Assembly: GCF_003072505.1 (NCBI RefSeq)
Contig: NZ_NTGB01000001.1
Coordinates: forward strand, 2,883,046 to 2,947,045
Direction of reading: 5' to 3'
DNA from: Polynucleobacter rarus
GTDB taxonomy: Bacteria; Pseudomonadota; Gammaproteobacteria; Burkholderiales; Burkholderiaceae
Length of the DNA: 64,000 nt
Part shown: in pieces, positions 48,698-58,002 of the stretch
Numbering within the stretch: the first letter of the stretch is position 1
Layout: each line of letters opens with the position of its first letter
The notes under the pieces: generated by a model
The model's input: the letters and a program-made list of their open reading frames with translations, nothing else
What the model was told of the DNA's origin: nothing
The model's database searches: none
Translations under genes and position numbers: made by a program

Positions 48698-50881
48698 TTA
48701 CTTTGGACGGTAGGTTAAATTAAGACCAACCAACCAAGTGAGTCCGGGGCTTGTTTCATAGTAGTTTTTGTTTGCTTCATTAACAATCACAGATCCAACA
48801 TAGGGGTTGTTTCCTATGTTGTCGAATCGTAAAAATTGTCTAAAGCTCCATTCGTTCCAAAGATTTTGATGCGAAAGTCGTAGACTGAATAAGTTGTAAC
48901 TGGCAGCAGATTCACTATTTTGATCATTGGCGAAAATTGAACTACTGAAGCGATACTCAAGACCGGTTTCCCACTCTTTATCGGGACTGCGCCATGAAAC
49001 CTCAGCATAGACCCTTTGCGGCGCGACTCCGGGTAAGGTGTTGCCAGCATTCACTACAGTAAATGAGGATGGTGTTGTACAGGCGCTGCTACTTTGACAA
49101 GTTAGGAAGTTATTTTGGTAGGTGGCATTGATTAAGCTAGCAGCGACCATGGTTCTAATCCCATGTTGCCACTGCTTTAACAGTTCTAATTCAAATCCTT
49201 GGCGAAGCGTGTCACCCACGTTTTGATAAATCGCTCTGCCACCTGTGTTGTTTTGTACGCCAATTTCATTGGCTGTATTGGCCTGAAAGACTGCCATTTT
49301 TAAGTAGGTATCATTTGCTCTAAATTTAATTCCTGCCTCAATTTGCTGGCTTGCACTGGCCATCAAGCCAGTATTAAATCCAGTATTTGCCCCGTAGGAA
49401 TAAGCACTTTGTAACAGAGTTGGAGTTTCAAAACCTCTACCCATAGAGATATAAGTATTGAGTTCGGGCGTGATTTGATACAGTACTCCAGCGATTGGGT
49501 TTGTACTAGAAAATTGGGTATCTCCGCTTTGATTGCCGTTGCTGAGATAATTATCTTGAGAGCCCATCGTTACATAGCTATGGCGCAGACCTGCATAAAT
49601 CTTCCAGTCATCATTTGGATTGAGTTCAGCTTGAACGTATTGGTCAAAATTTTGGGCATAATTATTCTCATCTCTTTTGAGTGTCCCCGTTACGCCGCAA
49701 GTGGCGGTCGTTCCGCATACGGGTGAGCCTGAAGAGCTAATGTAATTATTAAAGCCTAAGCGACGCTCATTTAACCGATCATAGTTTGTACCAATAGAGA
49801 CTTTTAAGGACATATCTGCTATTTCTTGTACATGACTATACCTAGAATCGAAGCCGAAATAATTCCAATCTAAATTGATTACCCCGCCAGAGGTGGTATT
49901 TGCATTTGCTCCCGTTTGACTGCTTATCGGTGTTGATAGAAACTGCTCTAGATTACGTTGGCCCACATAACTGGTTACTTGTAATTGGTTTTGTTGATCA
50001 ATTCTGTCTGTCCAATTAAAACCAGTTTGGGTTTGGGAAAGACTTTTACGGGTGTTGTATAAGAGGGCGCTGGCATTTGCCGCCTGAGGGGTCGTTGCAG
50101 CTTGTGCTGCACTGAGACCTTGAGGGTCATAAGACAAGGGCATGTTTAAATAATTAACGACCCAAGTGAGTTTTTGATCATCATTAATTTTGATATCTGT
50201 TTTGAGATTGAATAAGTCGCGTGTGGCAGCGCTATGATCACGGTAACCATCCGTTGAAAAACGACTTTGTTGTAAGAAGCTACCCCATTGATTGGTGCCA
50301 TATGAAATTTGGTTATCACTTTTCCAATAACCAAAGCTACCCATTTCTAATGTTGGGCTAAAAAATATACCTGGTTTCGCACTTTGAGATTCCAGAAGTA
50401 TGACGCCACCAGAAGCATTGCCATAAAGAGCCGAAAAAGGACCCCTTAGCACTTCAATTGATTCTGCAGAGCTTAAATTCAAGTTACTGACCTGAGCTGA
50501 ACCGTCTGGTCTGGATGCTGGAATGCCGTCAGCAATAATTCTTACACCATTGACACCACTTGGTGAGCGCGCTCCAAAGCCTCTTATTGAAATTTGTTGG
50601 TCTTGCGCATAATTTTGGCGATTATTAGCAATCACACCTGGCACGGACTGTAAAGATTCAGAAAGATTGTTGTTCGGGTTCGATTTTTCAAATAAGGTCG
50701 CTTGCGAAATCTTCGATACAGATACCGGAATTTCAAAACTATCTTGACTATCTCGTGTGGCACTGACAACCATTTCGTCTAAAGAAATCTCTTCCGCATA
50801 AATATTTGCTTGTAAAAGAACTAACGACAACATTAAAAAGTAAGTAGTTACCCTAACTGCAGAGCCTTTATTGGTATACAT
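48698..50881 (-). CDS. TonB-dependent outer-membrane receptor
   Basis: A 727-residue outer-membrane receptor. A signal peptide (about residues 10-30) is followed by a TonB-box-like EEISLDEMVVSATR. The plug domain contains LQSVPGVIANNRQNYAQDQQ, ISIRGFGARSPSGVNGVRII, and SAESIEVLRGPFSALYGNASGGVILL. The barrel has many aromatic strands and ends GLTWLVGLNLTYRPK, close to the usual terminal aromatic. The plug is of the FecA/ferric-siderophore-like type, so iron complexes are a reasonable guess, but other ligands are possible. No Fur box or riboswitch is recognised upstream. Confidence 0.9.
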   Translation of the reverse strand: MYTNKGSAVRVTTYFLMLSLVLLQANIYAEEISLDEMVVSATRDSQDSFEIPVSVSKISQATLFEKSNPNNNLSESLQSVPGVIANNRQNYAQDQQISIRGFGARSPSGVNGVRIIADGIPASRPDGSAQVSNLNLSSAESIEVLRGPFSALYGNASGGVILLESQSAKPGIFFSPTLEMGSFGYWKSDNQISYGTNQWGSFLQQSRFSTDGYRDHSAATRDLFNLKTDIKINDDQKLTWVVNYLNMPLSYDPQGLSAAQAATTPQAANASALLYNTRKSLSQTQTGFNWTDRIDQQNQLQVTSYVGQRNLEQFLSTPISSQTGANANTTSGGVINLDWNYFGFDSRYSHVQEIADMSLKVSIGTNYDRLNERRLGFNNYISSSGSPVCGTTATCGVTGTLKRDENNYAQNFDQYVQAELNPNDDWKIYAGLRHSYVTMGSQDNYLSNGNQSGDTQFSSTNPIAGVLYQITPELNTYISMGRGFETPTLLQSAYSYGANTGFNTGLMASASQQIEAGIKFRANDTYLKMAVFQANTANEIGVQNNTGGRAIYQNVGDTLRQGFELELLKQWQHGIRTMVAASLINATYQNNFLTCQSSSACTTPSSFTVVNAGNTLPGVAPQRVYAEVSWRSPDKEWETGLEYRFSSSIFANDQNSESAASYNLFSLRLSHQNLWNEWSFRQFLRFDNIGNNPYVGSVIVNEANKNYYETSPGLTWLVGLNLTYRPK

Positions 50882-51009
50882 AAGAAGCCATATTGAATTT
50901 TTTTAAAAATTTATTTTAAACTTAAATTCTCTTTAGCGTTTTTTATAAATTGTGTATAAAATGACTCTAGAAGTTATTAATTAAATCCCTTTATTAGACG
51001 GAGACAAAC

Positions 51010-52218
51010 ATGATTCGTAAGTTAATACCACTAATTGCTCTAGTTGTAGTTCAAGGAGCTTTAGCCCAAACTCCTGATGCACCTCCACCATGGAAACAAG
51101 GAATCAGTGAAGAGCAAACTAAATCAACTCTGCATCCTTTCGCACCTGTTTTAACGGGCGTTGATGCCAAAGATCTACCAATTTCCTCTCTCAAAGTTCC
51201 TGCAGGTTTTAAAGTTGAAGTTTGGATGGAGGGTGTAACCAACGCACGTTCAATGATCCAAAGTCCTCAAGGTACTGTCTATGTAAGTAACCGGAATGGC
51301 AAGAATGTTTACGCTATTGTCGAAAAAGATGGTAAACGTGTCATGAAAACTGTTGCTAAAGGCCTTGATACACCGAACGGTATCGCCATGATTGATGGCA
51401 CGCTCTATATCGCTGAGCGTGGACGTATTGTGAAGTTAGAGAATATCGAAAGTCTTTTAGATAATCCACCTGAGCCAGTTCAAGTAGTTGATGGCTTAGA
51501 TCCAACTAACGGCCCAGGTCATTTTTGGAAGTATATGGTTGCCGGACCAGACAAAAAGCTTTATTTCAATATTGGCTCACCACAAAACATCACATTACCA
51601 AACTATATCCAAGCTGCAATTTTGAGAGTTGATCCTAAAACTGGTGTTATCGAAAGAATTGCAACTGGTGTCAGAAACTCTGTTGGTATGGCCTTCCATC
51701 CAGTAACAAAGAAGTTGTGGTTTACTGAGCACGCTCGCGACTGGATTAGTGATGATTTGCCAAATGACGAGTTAAATGTTCTCAATAAAGTCGGTGAAAA
51801 TTTTGGTTATCCGTTCTGTCATCAAGGTGATTTACCAGATCCAATTTATGGTAAATTTGGATCTTGCTCCGAATTTACTAAGCCAGTCCTCAAATTGGGC
51901 GCACACGTAGCTCCTCTCGGCCTACGCTTCTATACAGGCAAAATGTTCCCTGCCGAATATAAAAACAACATCTTTGTAGCACGCCATGGTTCATGGAATC
52001 GTACTTCGAAGCAGGGTTATGATGTGATGCGTATTGTTTTAGATGCCAATGGCAAAGTAGTCAAGTATGAACCATTTTTAACTGGCTTCTTAACGAATGA
52101 CAAAGGAGATCCGCCAATGTGGGGTAGACCAGTCGATGTGCAGGTAATTGCTGACGGTTCAATGCTGGTAAGTGACGACCATAATGGAATCATCTACCGT
52201 ATTAGTTACGCAAAATAA
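51010..52218 (+). CDS. PQQ-dependent sugar dehydrogenase family quinoprotein
   Basis: A 402-residue exported protein of the soluble glucose/sorbosone dehydrogenase beta-propeller family. The signal peptide is LIPLIALVVVQGALA. Propeller segments include FKVEVWMEGVTNARSM, YIAERGRIVKLENIE, and MAFHPVTKKLWFTEHARDW with the conserved histidine and arginine. The segments GENFGYPFCHQGDLPD and the C-terminal GRPVDVQVIADGSMLVSDDHNG also fit. It likely oxidises a sugar or alcohol in the periplasm and passes electrons to the adjacent cytochrome c. PQQ binding is assumed from the family, and no PQQ synthesis genes are in the window. Confidence 0.82.
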   Translation: MIRKLIPLIALVVVQGALAQTPDAPPPWKQGISEEQTKSTLHPFAPVLTGVDAKDLPISSLKVPAGFKVEVWMEGVTNARSMIQSPQGTVYVSNRNGKNVYAIVEKDGKRVMKTVAKGLDTPNGIAMIDGTLYIAERGRIVKLENIESLLDNPPEPVQVVDGLDPTNGPGHFWKYMVAGPDKKLYFNIGSPQNITLPNYIQAAILRVDPKTGVIERIATGVRNSVGMAFHPVTKKLWFTEHARDWISDDLPNDELNVLNKVGENFGYPFCHQGDLPDPIYGKFGSCSEFTKPVLKLGAHVAPLGLRFYTGKMFPAEYKNNIFVARHGSWNRTSKQGYDVMRIVLDANGKVVKYEPFLTGFLTNDKGDPPMWGRPVDVQVIADGSMLVSDDHNGIIYRISYAK

Positions 52219-52225
52219 AGTAAAT

Positions 52226-52834
52226 ATGACGTTTCTAAAAGTAAAACAAAATGCAATGAGTCTTGGGCTCATTGCATTTTTAATTAGCAGTTTTTCATTA
52301 TCAGCCAATGCTGCCGATATCGCAGCTGGAAAAGCTAAGGCTGAAGCCCTTTGTAACGCATGTCATGGTCCAAATGGTAATTCTCAAAGTCCGGATATTC
52401 CTGCTTTAGCTGGGATGCCTCCTTTATCCATCTCAAATACCTTATATTATTATCGCGAGGGAAATCGAAAAAATCCTATCATGACTCCAATTGCAGCAGG
52501 CCTCTCTAATGCTGAGATGAAGGATGTAGCCGCCTACTACGCCTCCCAAGCAAGGGAAGTAACTCACACTACAAAACCTGAGAATGTTGAAGTGGGGGCA
52601 AAACTTGCACAACAGTACAACTGTACCCAATGCCATGGCCCTAATCTGTTAGGTCTTCAACACATTCCGAGGGTTGCAGGTCAAAATCATGATTATTTAT
52701 TGACGCAGTTAAAAGGTTTTAAAGCAATGACTCGGGCAGATATGGACGGTAATATGTCCTCAGCAGTTTCAGCTATAAAACTGGAAGACTTGGTTTTAAT
52801 TGGTGATTATGTAGCGGGACTAAAGTCCCAATAA
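52226..52834 (+). CDS. Diheme c-type cytochrome
   Basis: A 202-residue periplasmic cytochrome c4-like protein. The signal peptide (about residues 10-29) ends at SANA. Two heme c motifs are present: CNACH at 43-47 and CTQCH at 133-137. Axial methionines are likely in ITPIAAGLS-adjacent NPIMTPIA and the DMDGNMSSAVSAI region. The ATG at 52226 lies 7 bases after the quinoprotein stop, so the two form an operon and probably an electron-transfer pair. The ORF extension upstream is out of keeping with a signal peptide and is rejected. Confidence 0.9.
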   Translation: MTFLKVKQNAMSLGLIAFLISSFSLSANAADIAAGKAKAEALCNACHGPNGNSQSPDIPALAGMPPLSISNTLYYYREGNRKNPIMTPIAAGLSNAEMKDVAAYYASQAREVTHTTKPENVEVGAKLAQQYNCTQCHGPNLLGLQHIPRVAGQNHDYLLTQLKGFKAMTRADMDGNMSSAVSAIKLEDLVLIGDYVAGLKSQ

Positions 52835-52866
52835 AATTTTATTTAGTTAGACTATAGAGAGCAACG

Positions 52867-53850
52867 ATGACAGTAAAAGTTTCTCGTTGCCTTCAATTTT
52901 TTTTAGTTTGCTTGTATTGCGTAGGAGCAGTATTCGATAGTTATTCTCAAACACTTCCTTATCCTTCAAAGCCAATCCGAATTTTCGTTGGCTCAGTTCC
53001 AGGCGCCTCTAGTGATACCTACGCCCGCATTGTGGGCGACGCCTTAAGTAAAAATCTTCACCAAAGTATTCAAATTGAGAATCGATCTGGCGCGAGCGGT
53101 ATTATTGCTACAACTGCTATGCTGGCAATGCCCGCCGATGGTTATCAAATCCAGTTAATCTACACTCCTCATACCCTTAGCCCCTATTTATTTAAAAAAT
53201 TAAGTTATGACTCCATTAAAGATGTTACGGGTATTGGTCGGATTGTGACCGCACCATTAGTCTTGGCCGTAAGTGCCAAGTCAAACATTAAGTCGTACCA
53301 AGATCTGATTGATTTAGGTAAATCAAAATCGCTCAATTACGGCTCTGCAGGTATAGGTAGTGGCGGACATTTATCGGCTGAAATGTTGAAAATTTATGCT
53401 GGGTTGGATGTGGTACACGCACCATATCGAGGTGCTTCCCCAGCAGCCACAGCAGTGGCAGCGGGAGATGTGGATTTTGCTTTTATTGCGCAGATTACCG
53501 CAAGAGAATTAATGCTCGCCAATAAAATTAGAATCTTAGCTGTTACTAGTAAAACTAGATCTCCCCTCTTGCCAAATATACCGACCATGCAAGAGCTAGG
53601 CTTAAAGGATTTTGAATTTAATAATTGGTTTGGCTTGATTGCCTCTGCAAAAACTCCCAGTGAAATTGTGAATAAACTATCGAATAGTCTCAAAGAAGTA
53701 CTCAAAGATTCTGAAATTAGAAAAAAACTTACTTCAGATGGATCTGAAATTGTGGTTGATAGCCCAGAACAATTCACCAAATTTTTAGCAGATGATTCCA
53801 AAAAATGGGGACCATTAATTCAGCAAATTGGTTTAAAGGGAGAAGATTAA
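52867..53850 (+). CDS. Bug-family tripartite tricarboxylate transporter solute-binding protein
   Basis: A 327-residue periplasmic binding protein (TctC/Bug family). After a signal peptide (about residues 8-26) come YPSKPIRIFVGSVPGASSDTYARIV, the ligand-loop segment LNYGSAGIGSGGHLSAEML, and HAPYRGASPAATAVAAGDVDF. The C-terminal domain reads FEFNNWFGLIASAKTPSEIVNKL. Bug proteins bind carboxylates or related small molecules. No TctA/TctB permease is in the window. The stop overlaps the CoA-transferase start (TAATG), tying it to the catabolic operon. Confidence 0.92.
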   Translation: MTVKVSRCLQFFLVCLYCVGAVFDSYSQTLPYPSKPIRIFVGSVPGASSDTYARIVGDALSKNLHQSIQIENRSGASGIIATTAMLAMPADGYQIQLIYTPHTLSPYLFKKLSYDSIKDVTGIGRIVTAPLVLAVSAKSNIKSYQDLIDLGKSKSLNYGSAGIGSGGHLSAEMLKIYAGLDVVHAPYRGASPAATAVAAGDVDFAFIAQITARELMLANKIRILAVTSKTRSPLLPNIPTMQELGLKDFEFNNWFGLIASAKTPSEIVNKLSNSLKEVLKDSEIRKKLTSDGSEIVVDSPEQFTKFLADDSKKWGPLIQQIGLKGED

Positions 53851-55094
53851 TGGGCCAAGTCGAGCAGGACAATCACTTAAATACTGAAAAAGGACCTTTA
53901 GCTGGTATTACAGTGGTTGATTTATCCTCTGTTGTTGTTGGTCCAACTTGTACTCTCACACTTGCTGATCATGGCGCTGAAGTCATTAAAGTAGAAGCGC
54001 TTGAAGGCGACTTGATGCGAACCTTAGGGGGTGGGGCAAGAAATCCTGGTATGACGGGGAAGTTCATGAATTTTAACCGTAATAAGCGCTCCATTTGCAT
54101 CAATTTAAAAACAGCAGAAGGGATTGCTCTGCTCAAAAAGATACTCGCAAAAGCCGATGTTCTTGTTACCAATATGCGGCTTGGCGCATTACAAAAATTA
54201 GGTTTAGATTATGCCTCTCTGCGAGAAACGAATCCGCAATTAATTTATTGTCAGATACTCGCATTTGGTCGCGGAGGGACTTACTTTAATCGCCCAGCCT
54301 ATGACACAGTGATTCAGTCCAGTGCCGGCGTGAGCGCTACTTTTGAAAAATCCAGCGGTGAGCCAAGATTTGTACCACTAGTGATGGGTGATCACATTAC
54401 TGGTCTAGTCAGTGCCCAAACGATTGGTTTTGCTTTGTATCGTAGGACAAAAACCATGGTGGGAGAACTGATCGAGATCCCCATGTTTGAAACCATGGCA
54501 GCCTTTGTGCTGAGAGAGCATATGGGAAATATGACCTTTGAGCCCGGTATTGGACCGATTGGGGATGCGCGTGTTCTCGACAAAAATAACCGACCAGTAA
54601 AAACAGCCGATGGCTACATTTCTATTTCACCGAATACTGATGCGCAAGCCTTTGCGTTTTTTGATGCAATCGGGAGGCCTGAATTAAAAGAAGATCCCCG
54701 CTTTAATAGTGTGACCAATAGAACCAAAAATAGCGTGGAATATTACGAAATTCGTTCAGGCTCATTAGGGTCAAAAACTTCTGCACAGTGGATTGAGATT
54801 TTTGAAAGAATTGATATTCCTTGTATGCGTTACAACTCACTTGAGGATTTACTAGAGGATCCTCATATTCAATCCGTTAATTTTTTACAACAGTCGAATC
54901 ACCCTACTGAAGGTTTAATTCGAGAAATTGGTTTAACAAATCATTTCTCTGGAGGTAATCGCCAAGGATTTACCCCTGCTCCTCGGTTAGGTGAGAATAC
55001 GGTTGAAATACTCCAAGAATTCGGGGCCTCAGAAGAAGAAATAGAGCAGGCTCTTTCAAATAAATTCATTGTTCAACAACTGCATTCAAGCTAG
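53850..55094 (+). CDS. CaiB/BaiF (family III) CoA-transferase
   Basis: A 414-residue class III CoA-transferase that moves CoA between carboxylic acids. The N terminus has GPLAGITVVDLSSVVVGPTCT and ADHGAEVIKVEALEGDLMR. The acyl-enzyme nucleophile is probably D181 in LVMGDHITGLVSAQT. The substrate pair cannot be read off. ATG at 53850 overlaps the Bug stop and follows GGGAGAAG; the longer reading starting inside the Bug gene is rejected. In context it probably activates the imported acid to its CoA thioester for the hydratase and lyase downstream. Confidence 0.92.
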   Translation: MGQVEQDNHLNTEKGPLAGITVVDLSSVVVGPTCTLTLADHGAEVIKVEALEGDLMRTLGGGARNPGMTGKFMNFNRNKRSICINLKTAEGIALLKKILAKADVLVTNMRLGALQKLGLDYASLRETNPQLIYCQILAFGRGGTYFNRPAYDTVIQSSAGVSATFEKSSGEPRFVPLVMGDHITGLVSAQTIGFALYRRTKTMVGELIEIPMFETMAAFVLREHMGNMTFEPGIGPIGDARVLDKNNRPVKTADGYISISPNTDAQAFAFFDAIGRPELKEDPRFNSVTNRTKNSVEYYEIRSGSLGSKTSAQWIEIFERIDIPCMRYNSLEDLLEDPHIQSVNFLQQSNHPTEGLIREIGLTNHFSGGNRQGFTPAPRLGENTVEILQEFGASEEEIEQALSNKFIVQQLHSS

Positions 55095-55114
55095 AAAAAT
55101 AATAGAGATACTTT

Positions 55115-55888
55115 ATGGAAGAACTTTTAATCAATGATCAGGGGCATGTTCGTGTCTTGACCTTAAATCGTCCCGAAAGAAAAAATGCCCTGTCAGATAC
55201 TTTAAAACAAGCCATTATTGAGGCGATGTTAGAGGCGGAAGACGATAGTTCAGTTCGGGTCATCGTGCTTACCGGTACAGGAGATGTATTTTGTTCTGGC
55301 GCGGATTTAAAAAATATGCGGAGTAATGATGAACAGGGTGTCCGTTTTAGAACACCGATGAACCGACCCGAGCGTAATGTGTATGAGGTTGTTTTAGAGT
55401 CAAAAAAGCCAGTCATTGCTGCTTTAAATGGTAGTGCTGTGGCAGGTGGTTTTGAGTTGTCTTTAGCCTGTGATTTGCGGGTATCGCATGCAGGTGCGAA
55501 ATTTGGCTTACCAGAAACAAAAATTGGTATGGGGGCTAATTTTGGATCAGTCGTTTTGCCTAGATTAATTAGTCCAACTTTGGCTTTGGAAATGTTGATG
55601 ACAGGGGAGTACATTACGGCTGAACAAGCTTTACAAAGAGGTTTATTGAACCGTTTAACTACGGCAGAACTCGTGTTCGAAGAAAGTATGAAATTAGCAC
55701 AACAGATTGCGAAAAATGCTCCCATCTCTGTTCGAAGAGTAAAAGCTGTTGCACTGAAAGGCTTAGATATGCCGATTCCAGCAGCGCTGCGGCAAGACCC
55801 TGGAGTGAACCCCTATTTAAGCGAAGATCGTAAAGAGGGTATTAAAGCTAGATTAGAAAAACGTGATCCAGTTTGGCAAAATAAATAA
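55115..55888 (+). CDS. Enoyl-CoA hydratase/isomerase family protein
   Basis: A 257-residue crotonase-fold enzyme. The N terminus shows LTLNRPERKNALSDTL. The CoA-binding and oxyanion region shows DVFCSGADLKNM and ALNGSAVAGGFELSLACDLRV. The two catalytic glutamates of true hydratases fall at E114 (GGFEL) and E134 (GLPETKIGMG), 20 residues apart as in classic enoyl-CoA hydratase, so hydration or dehydration is likely. It sits between the CoA-transferase and the lyase, 20 and 12 bases away, in one operon. Confidence 0.92.
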   Translation: MEELLINDQGHVRVLTLNRPERKNALSDTLKQAIIEAMLEAEDDSSVRVIVLTGTGDVFCSGADLKNMRSNDEQGVRFRTPMNRPERNVYEVVLESKKPVIAALNGSAVAGGFELSLACDLRVSHAGAKFGLPETKIGMGANFGSVVLPRLISPTLALEMLMTGEYITAEQALQRGLLNRLTTAELVFEESMKLAQQIAKNAPISVRRVKAVALKGLDMPIPAALRQDPGVNPYLSEDRKEGIKARLEKRDPVWQNK

Positions 55889-55900
55889 AGGAGAAGATAG

Positions 55901-56980
55901 ATGACTAATTACCCTAAAGTATTGATTACAGATGAAACACTCCGCGATGGTCTGCAAATTGAAAGATCCGGTGTTACCGTTGCCGAAAAATTAGAATTAT
56001 TAAACCGAATGGTTGATGCGGGTCTCAAAAGAATGGTGGTCGGGGCATTTGTTAATCCTAAATGGAGCCCACAAATGGGAGATACCTATGAGCTGGTTAA
56101 GCAAATTGAGCCTAGACCAGATGTGAAGTTTTTCTCTCTTGCACTCAATGATCGTGGACGTGAAGAGCGTAAAGCATTTACACCGCCTTTATCAGCGGAA
56201 GAGTTGCCAGCAACTCACCTACATTTATGCGGTGTTTTTATTCAGCGCAATACGAATAAAACTTTAGAAGACCAGGAACGTAGCTGGAGATTACCAATTG
56301 ACCGAGCCGTAGCCTTAGGATTAAAAGAAAGTGCGATAGGACTCTCATCTGGGTTTGGCTCTAACTGGACGGGTAAGGTTAGTCATGAGGCGAGAATGGA
56401 GGCCTTGCAAAGGCAATATGACGCATGGTCTGAGGCAGGGATTAAGGTTCGCAGAGTGGACATGGCTGATCCCATGGGATGGAATACGCCAACAGAAGTT
56501 GCTAAAGATGTTCGAGCAATTAAAGAAAGATTTCCGACAATCGATATCTTTCATGTGCATTTTCATAACGCCAGAGCACTCGCATTACTTTCCTTCTATG
56601 AGGTCTTAAATTTATTACAGCCAACCGATACGATCATTGCTGATACCGCCATTGGTGGTATTGGTGGTTGCCCATACTGTGGCAATGGCCAAGCGACGGG
56701 AATGATTGCTACAGAAGATTTAGTTCATCTTTTACAAACGCTAGGGATTGAGACAGGAATTCATTTGGATCGATTAATTGAGACTTCTCACCGATTATCT
56801 GAGATTTTAGGCAGACCCCTTCATTCTCAAGTCAGTTTTAATGGACCACTACCAGACCAAGATTCTTTGTATTCCGAGGATGTACCAGTTGTCTTTACAT
56901 TTGAAGAAGCGCAACATTTTAGGTTAGGAAGTTCGGTGTATGAGGGTAATGCAAGACCTTGGATTAAAGAAGCTAAATAA
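55901..56980 (+). CDS. HMG-CoA lyase-like (HMGL/DRE-TIM) enzyme
   Basis: A 359-residue DRE-TIM metallolyase resembling hydroxymethylglutaryl-CoA lyase. The N terminus has ITDETLRDGLQIERSG (RDG motif). Metal-ligand histidines are H220 and H222 in FHVHFHNARALA. The lyase signature AIGGIGGCPYCGNGQATGMIATED holds the catalytic cysteine C257. DETLRDGLQ replaces the usual VGPRDGLQ, and the metal motif has N where HMGL has D, so the substrate may differ from HMG-CoA. It would cleave a 3-hydroxyacyl-CoA made by the neighbouring hydratase. GGAGAAG precedes the ATG. Confidence 0.87.
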   Translation: MTNYPKVLITDETLRDGLQIERSGVTVAEKLELLNRMVDAGLKRMVVGAFVNPKWSPQMGDTYELVKQIEPRPDVKFFSLALNDRGREERKAFTPPLSAEELPATHLHLCGVFIQRNTNKTLEDQERSWRLPIDRAVALGLKESAIGLSSGFGSNWTGKVSHEARMEALQRQYDAWSEAGIKVRRVDMADPMGWNTPTEVAKDVRAIKERFPTIDIFHVHFHNARALALLSFYEVLNLLQPTDTIIADTAIGGIGGCPYCGNGQATGMIATEDLVHLLQTLGIETGIHLDRLIETSHRLSEILGRPLHSQVSFNGPLPDQDSLYSEDVPVVFTFEEAQHFRLGSSVYEGNARPWIKEAK

Positions 56981-57006
56981 CTAAAATTTTTAAAATAAGG
57001 TTTGAA

Positions 57007-58002
57007 ATGGGACTTCATCTTCAGCAAAGCTTGATACTTGCGGCCCTCTGGACTACAAGTATTATTTTTGCGCAGCATAGTATTGCTCAAACTGATCTAA
57101 TTGCGTCTTACCCGAATCGTCCAATACATATTGTGGTGTCTTTCCCGCCGGGCGGCTCACCTGACTTTACGGCTAGAGTCATTGGTCAGCAGTTAGGGAA
57201 AATCCTAAATCAAAGCGTAGTTGTTGAAAATAAATCAGGTGCTGGTGGAAACCTTGGTACCCAGTATGTGGCATCTAGTAAACCAGACGGTTACACACTA
57301 CTGGTGAATTCCTCTGCATTTACGGTCAATCCAAGTTTGTACGCTGGTAAAGCAGGATACGATCCTATCAAAGATTTTATTGCGGTAAGTATTGTATCTA
57401 AGCAGGCAAATGTGGTTTCTGTGAATGAAAAAGTCCCAGTCAATACCTTGGCAGAGTTAAAGATCTATGCCGAAAAAGAAAAACTATCCTTTTCGACGCC
57501 GGGTAATGGAACAACCCCTCACCTGACTTGTGAGAACCTTTTTCATGGAATCTGGAAAGCCGATATTACGCATATCCCTTACAAGGGAGCCGGCCCCGCT
57601 TCTTTAGCAGTAGCTGGTGGAGAAACACCAATCGGCTGTACTGCTGGCTTTGGAGTTTCGCAATTTGCAAAGCAAGGTAAAGTGAAAATATTAGCGATAT
57701 CTAGCGAAACAAGAAGTAATAATTTACCGGACGTTCCAACGTTCATAGAACTAGGCTATCCTCAAATTAATGATTACACTCTTAGTGGATTTTTCTTGCC
57801 GAGTAAAACATCCCCTGCTATTGCTGAAAAACTGAATAAAGCAATCAACGAGGCCTTATTAAGCCCTGAGGTAAAAGAGAAGTTTGAAAAAGCAGGTCTA
57901 GTTCCTGTTGGAGGTAGTTTATCCGATACGCAAAGCATCATTGCATCTGAGCTAAAGCATTGGAGTCACACTGTTAAACTGACCGGCGCAAAAGTAGACT
58001 AG
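57007..58002 (+). CDS. Bug-family solute-binding protein (second copy)
   Basis: A 331-residue TctC/Bug periplasmic binding protein. A signal segment ends around AQHSIAQ, then YPNRPIHIVVSFPPGGSPDFTARVIG, NKSGAGGNLGTQYVASSKPDGYTLLV, the loop LSFSTPGNGTTPHLTCENLF and HIPYKGAGPASLAVAGGE. The loop STPGNGTTPH differs from the YGSAGIGSGG-type loop of the upstream Bug, hinting at a different ligand. It is the last plus-strand gene of the catabolic operon and overlaps the reductase stop by 4 bases convergently. Confidence 0.92.
   Translation: MGLHLQQSLILAALWTTSIIFAQHSIAQTDLIASYPNRPIHIVVSFPPGGSPDFTARVIGQQLGKILNQSVVVENKSGAGGNLGTQYVASSKPDGYTLLVNSSAFTVNPSLYAGKAGYDPIKDFIAVSIVSKQANVVSVNEKVPVNTLAELKIYAEKEKLSFSTPGNGTTPHLTCENLFHGIWKADITHIPYKGAGPASLAVAGGETPIGCTAGFGVSQFAKQGKVKILAISSETRSNNLPDVPTFIELGYPQINDYTLSGFFLPSKTSPAIAEKLNKAINEALLSPEVKEKFEKAGLVPVGGSLSDTQSIIASELKHWSHTVKLTGAKVD

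Noticed and set aside
48693..48713. CTACC/GGTAG hairpin between the convergent hydrolase and TonB receptor genes
   Set aside because: The stem is only 5 base pairs with an 11-base loop and no T-run, so it is not convincing as a terminator.
53394..53801. Minus-strand frame of 135 codons within the first Bug gene
   Set aside because: It is antisense to a clear Bug protein and has no recognisable domains.
55138..55725. Long minus-strand frame of 195 codons opposite the enoyl-CoA hydratase
   Set aside because: It is a shadow of codon bias; the plus-strand hydratase has intact catalytic residues and operon context.
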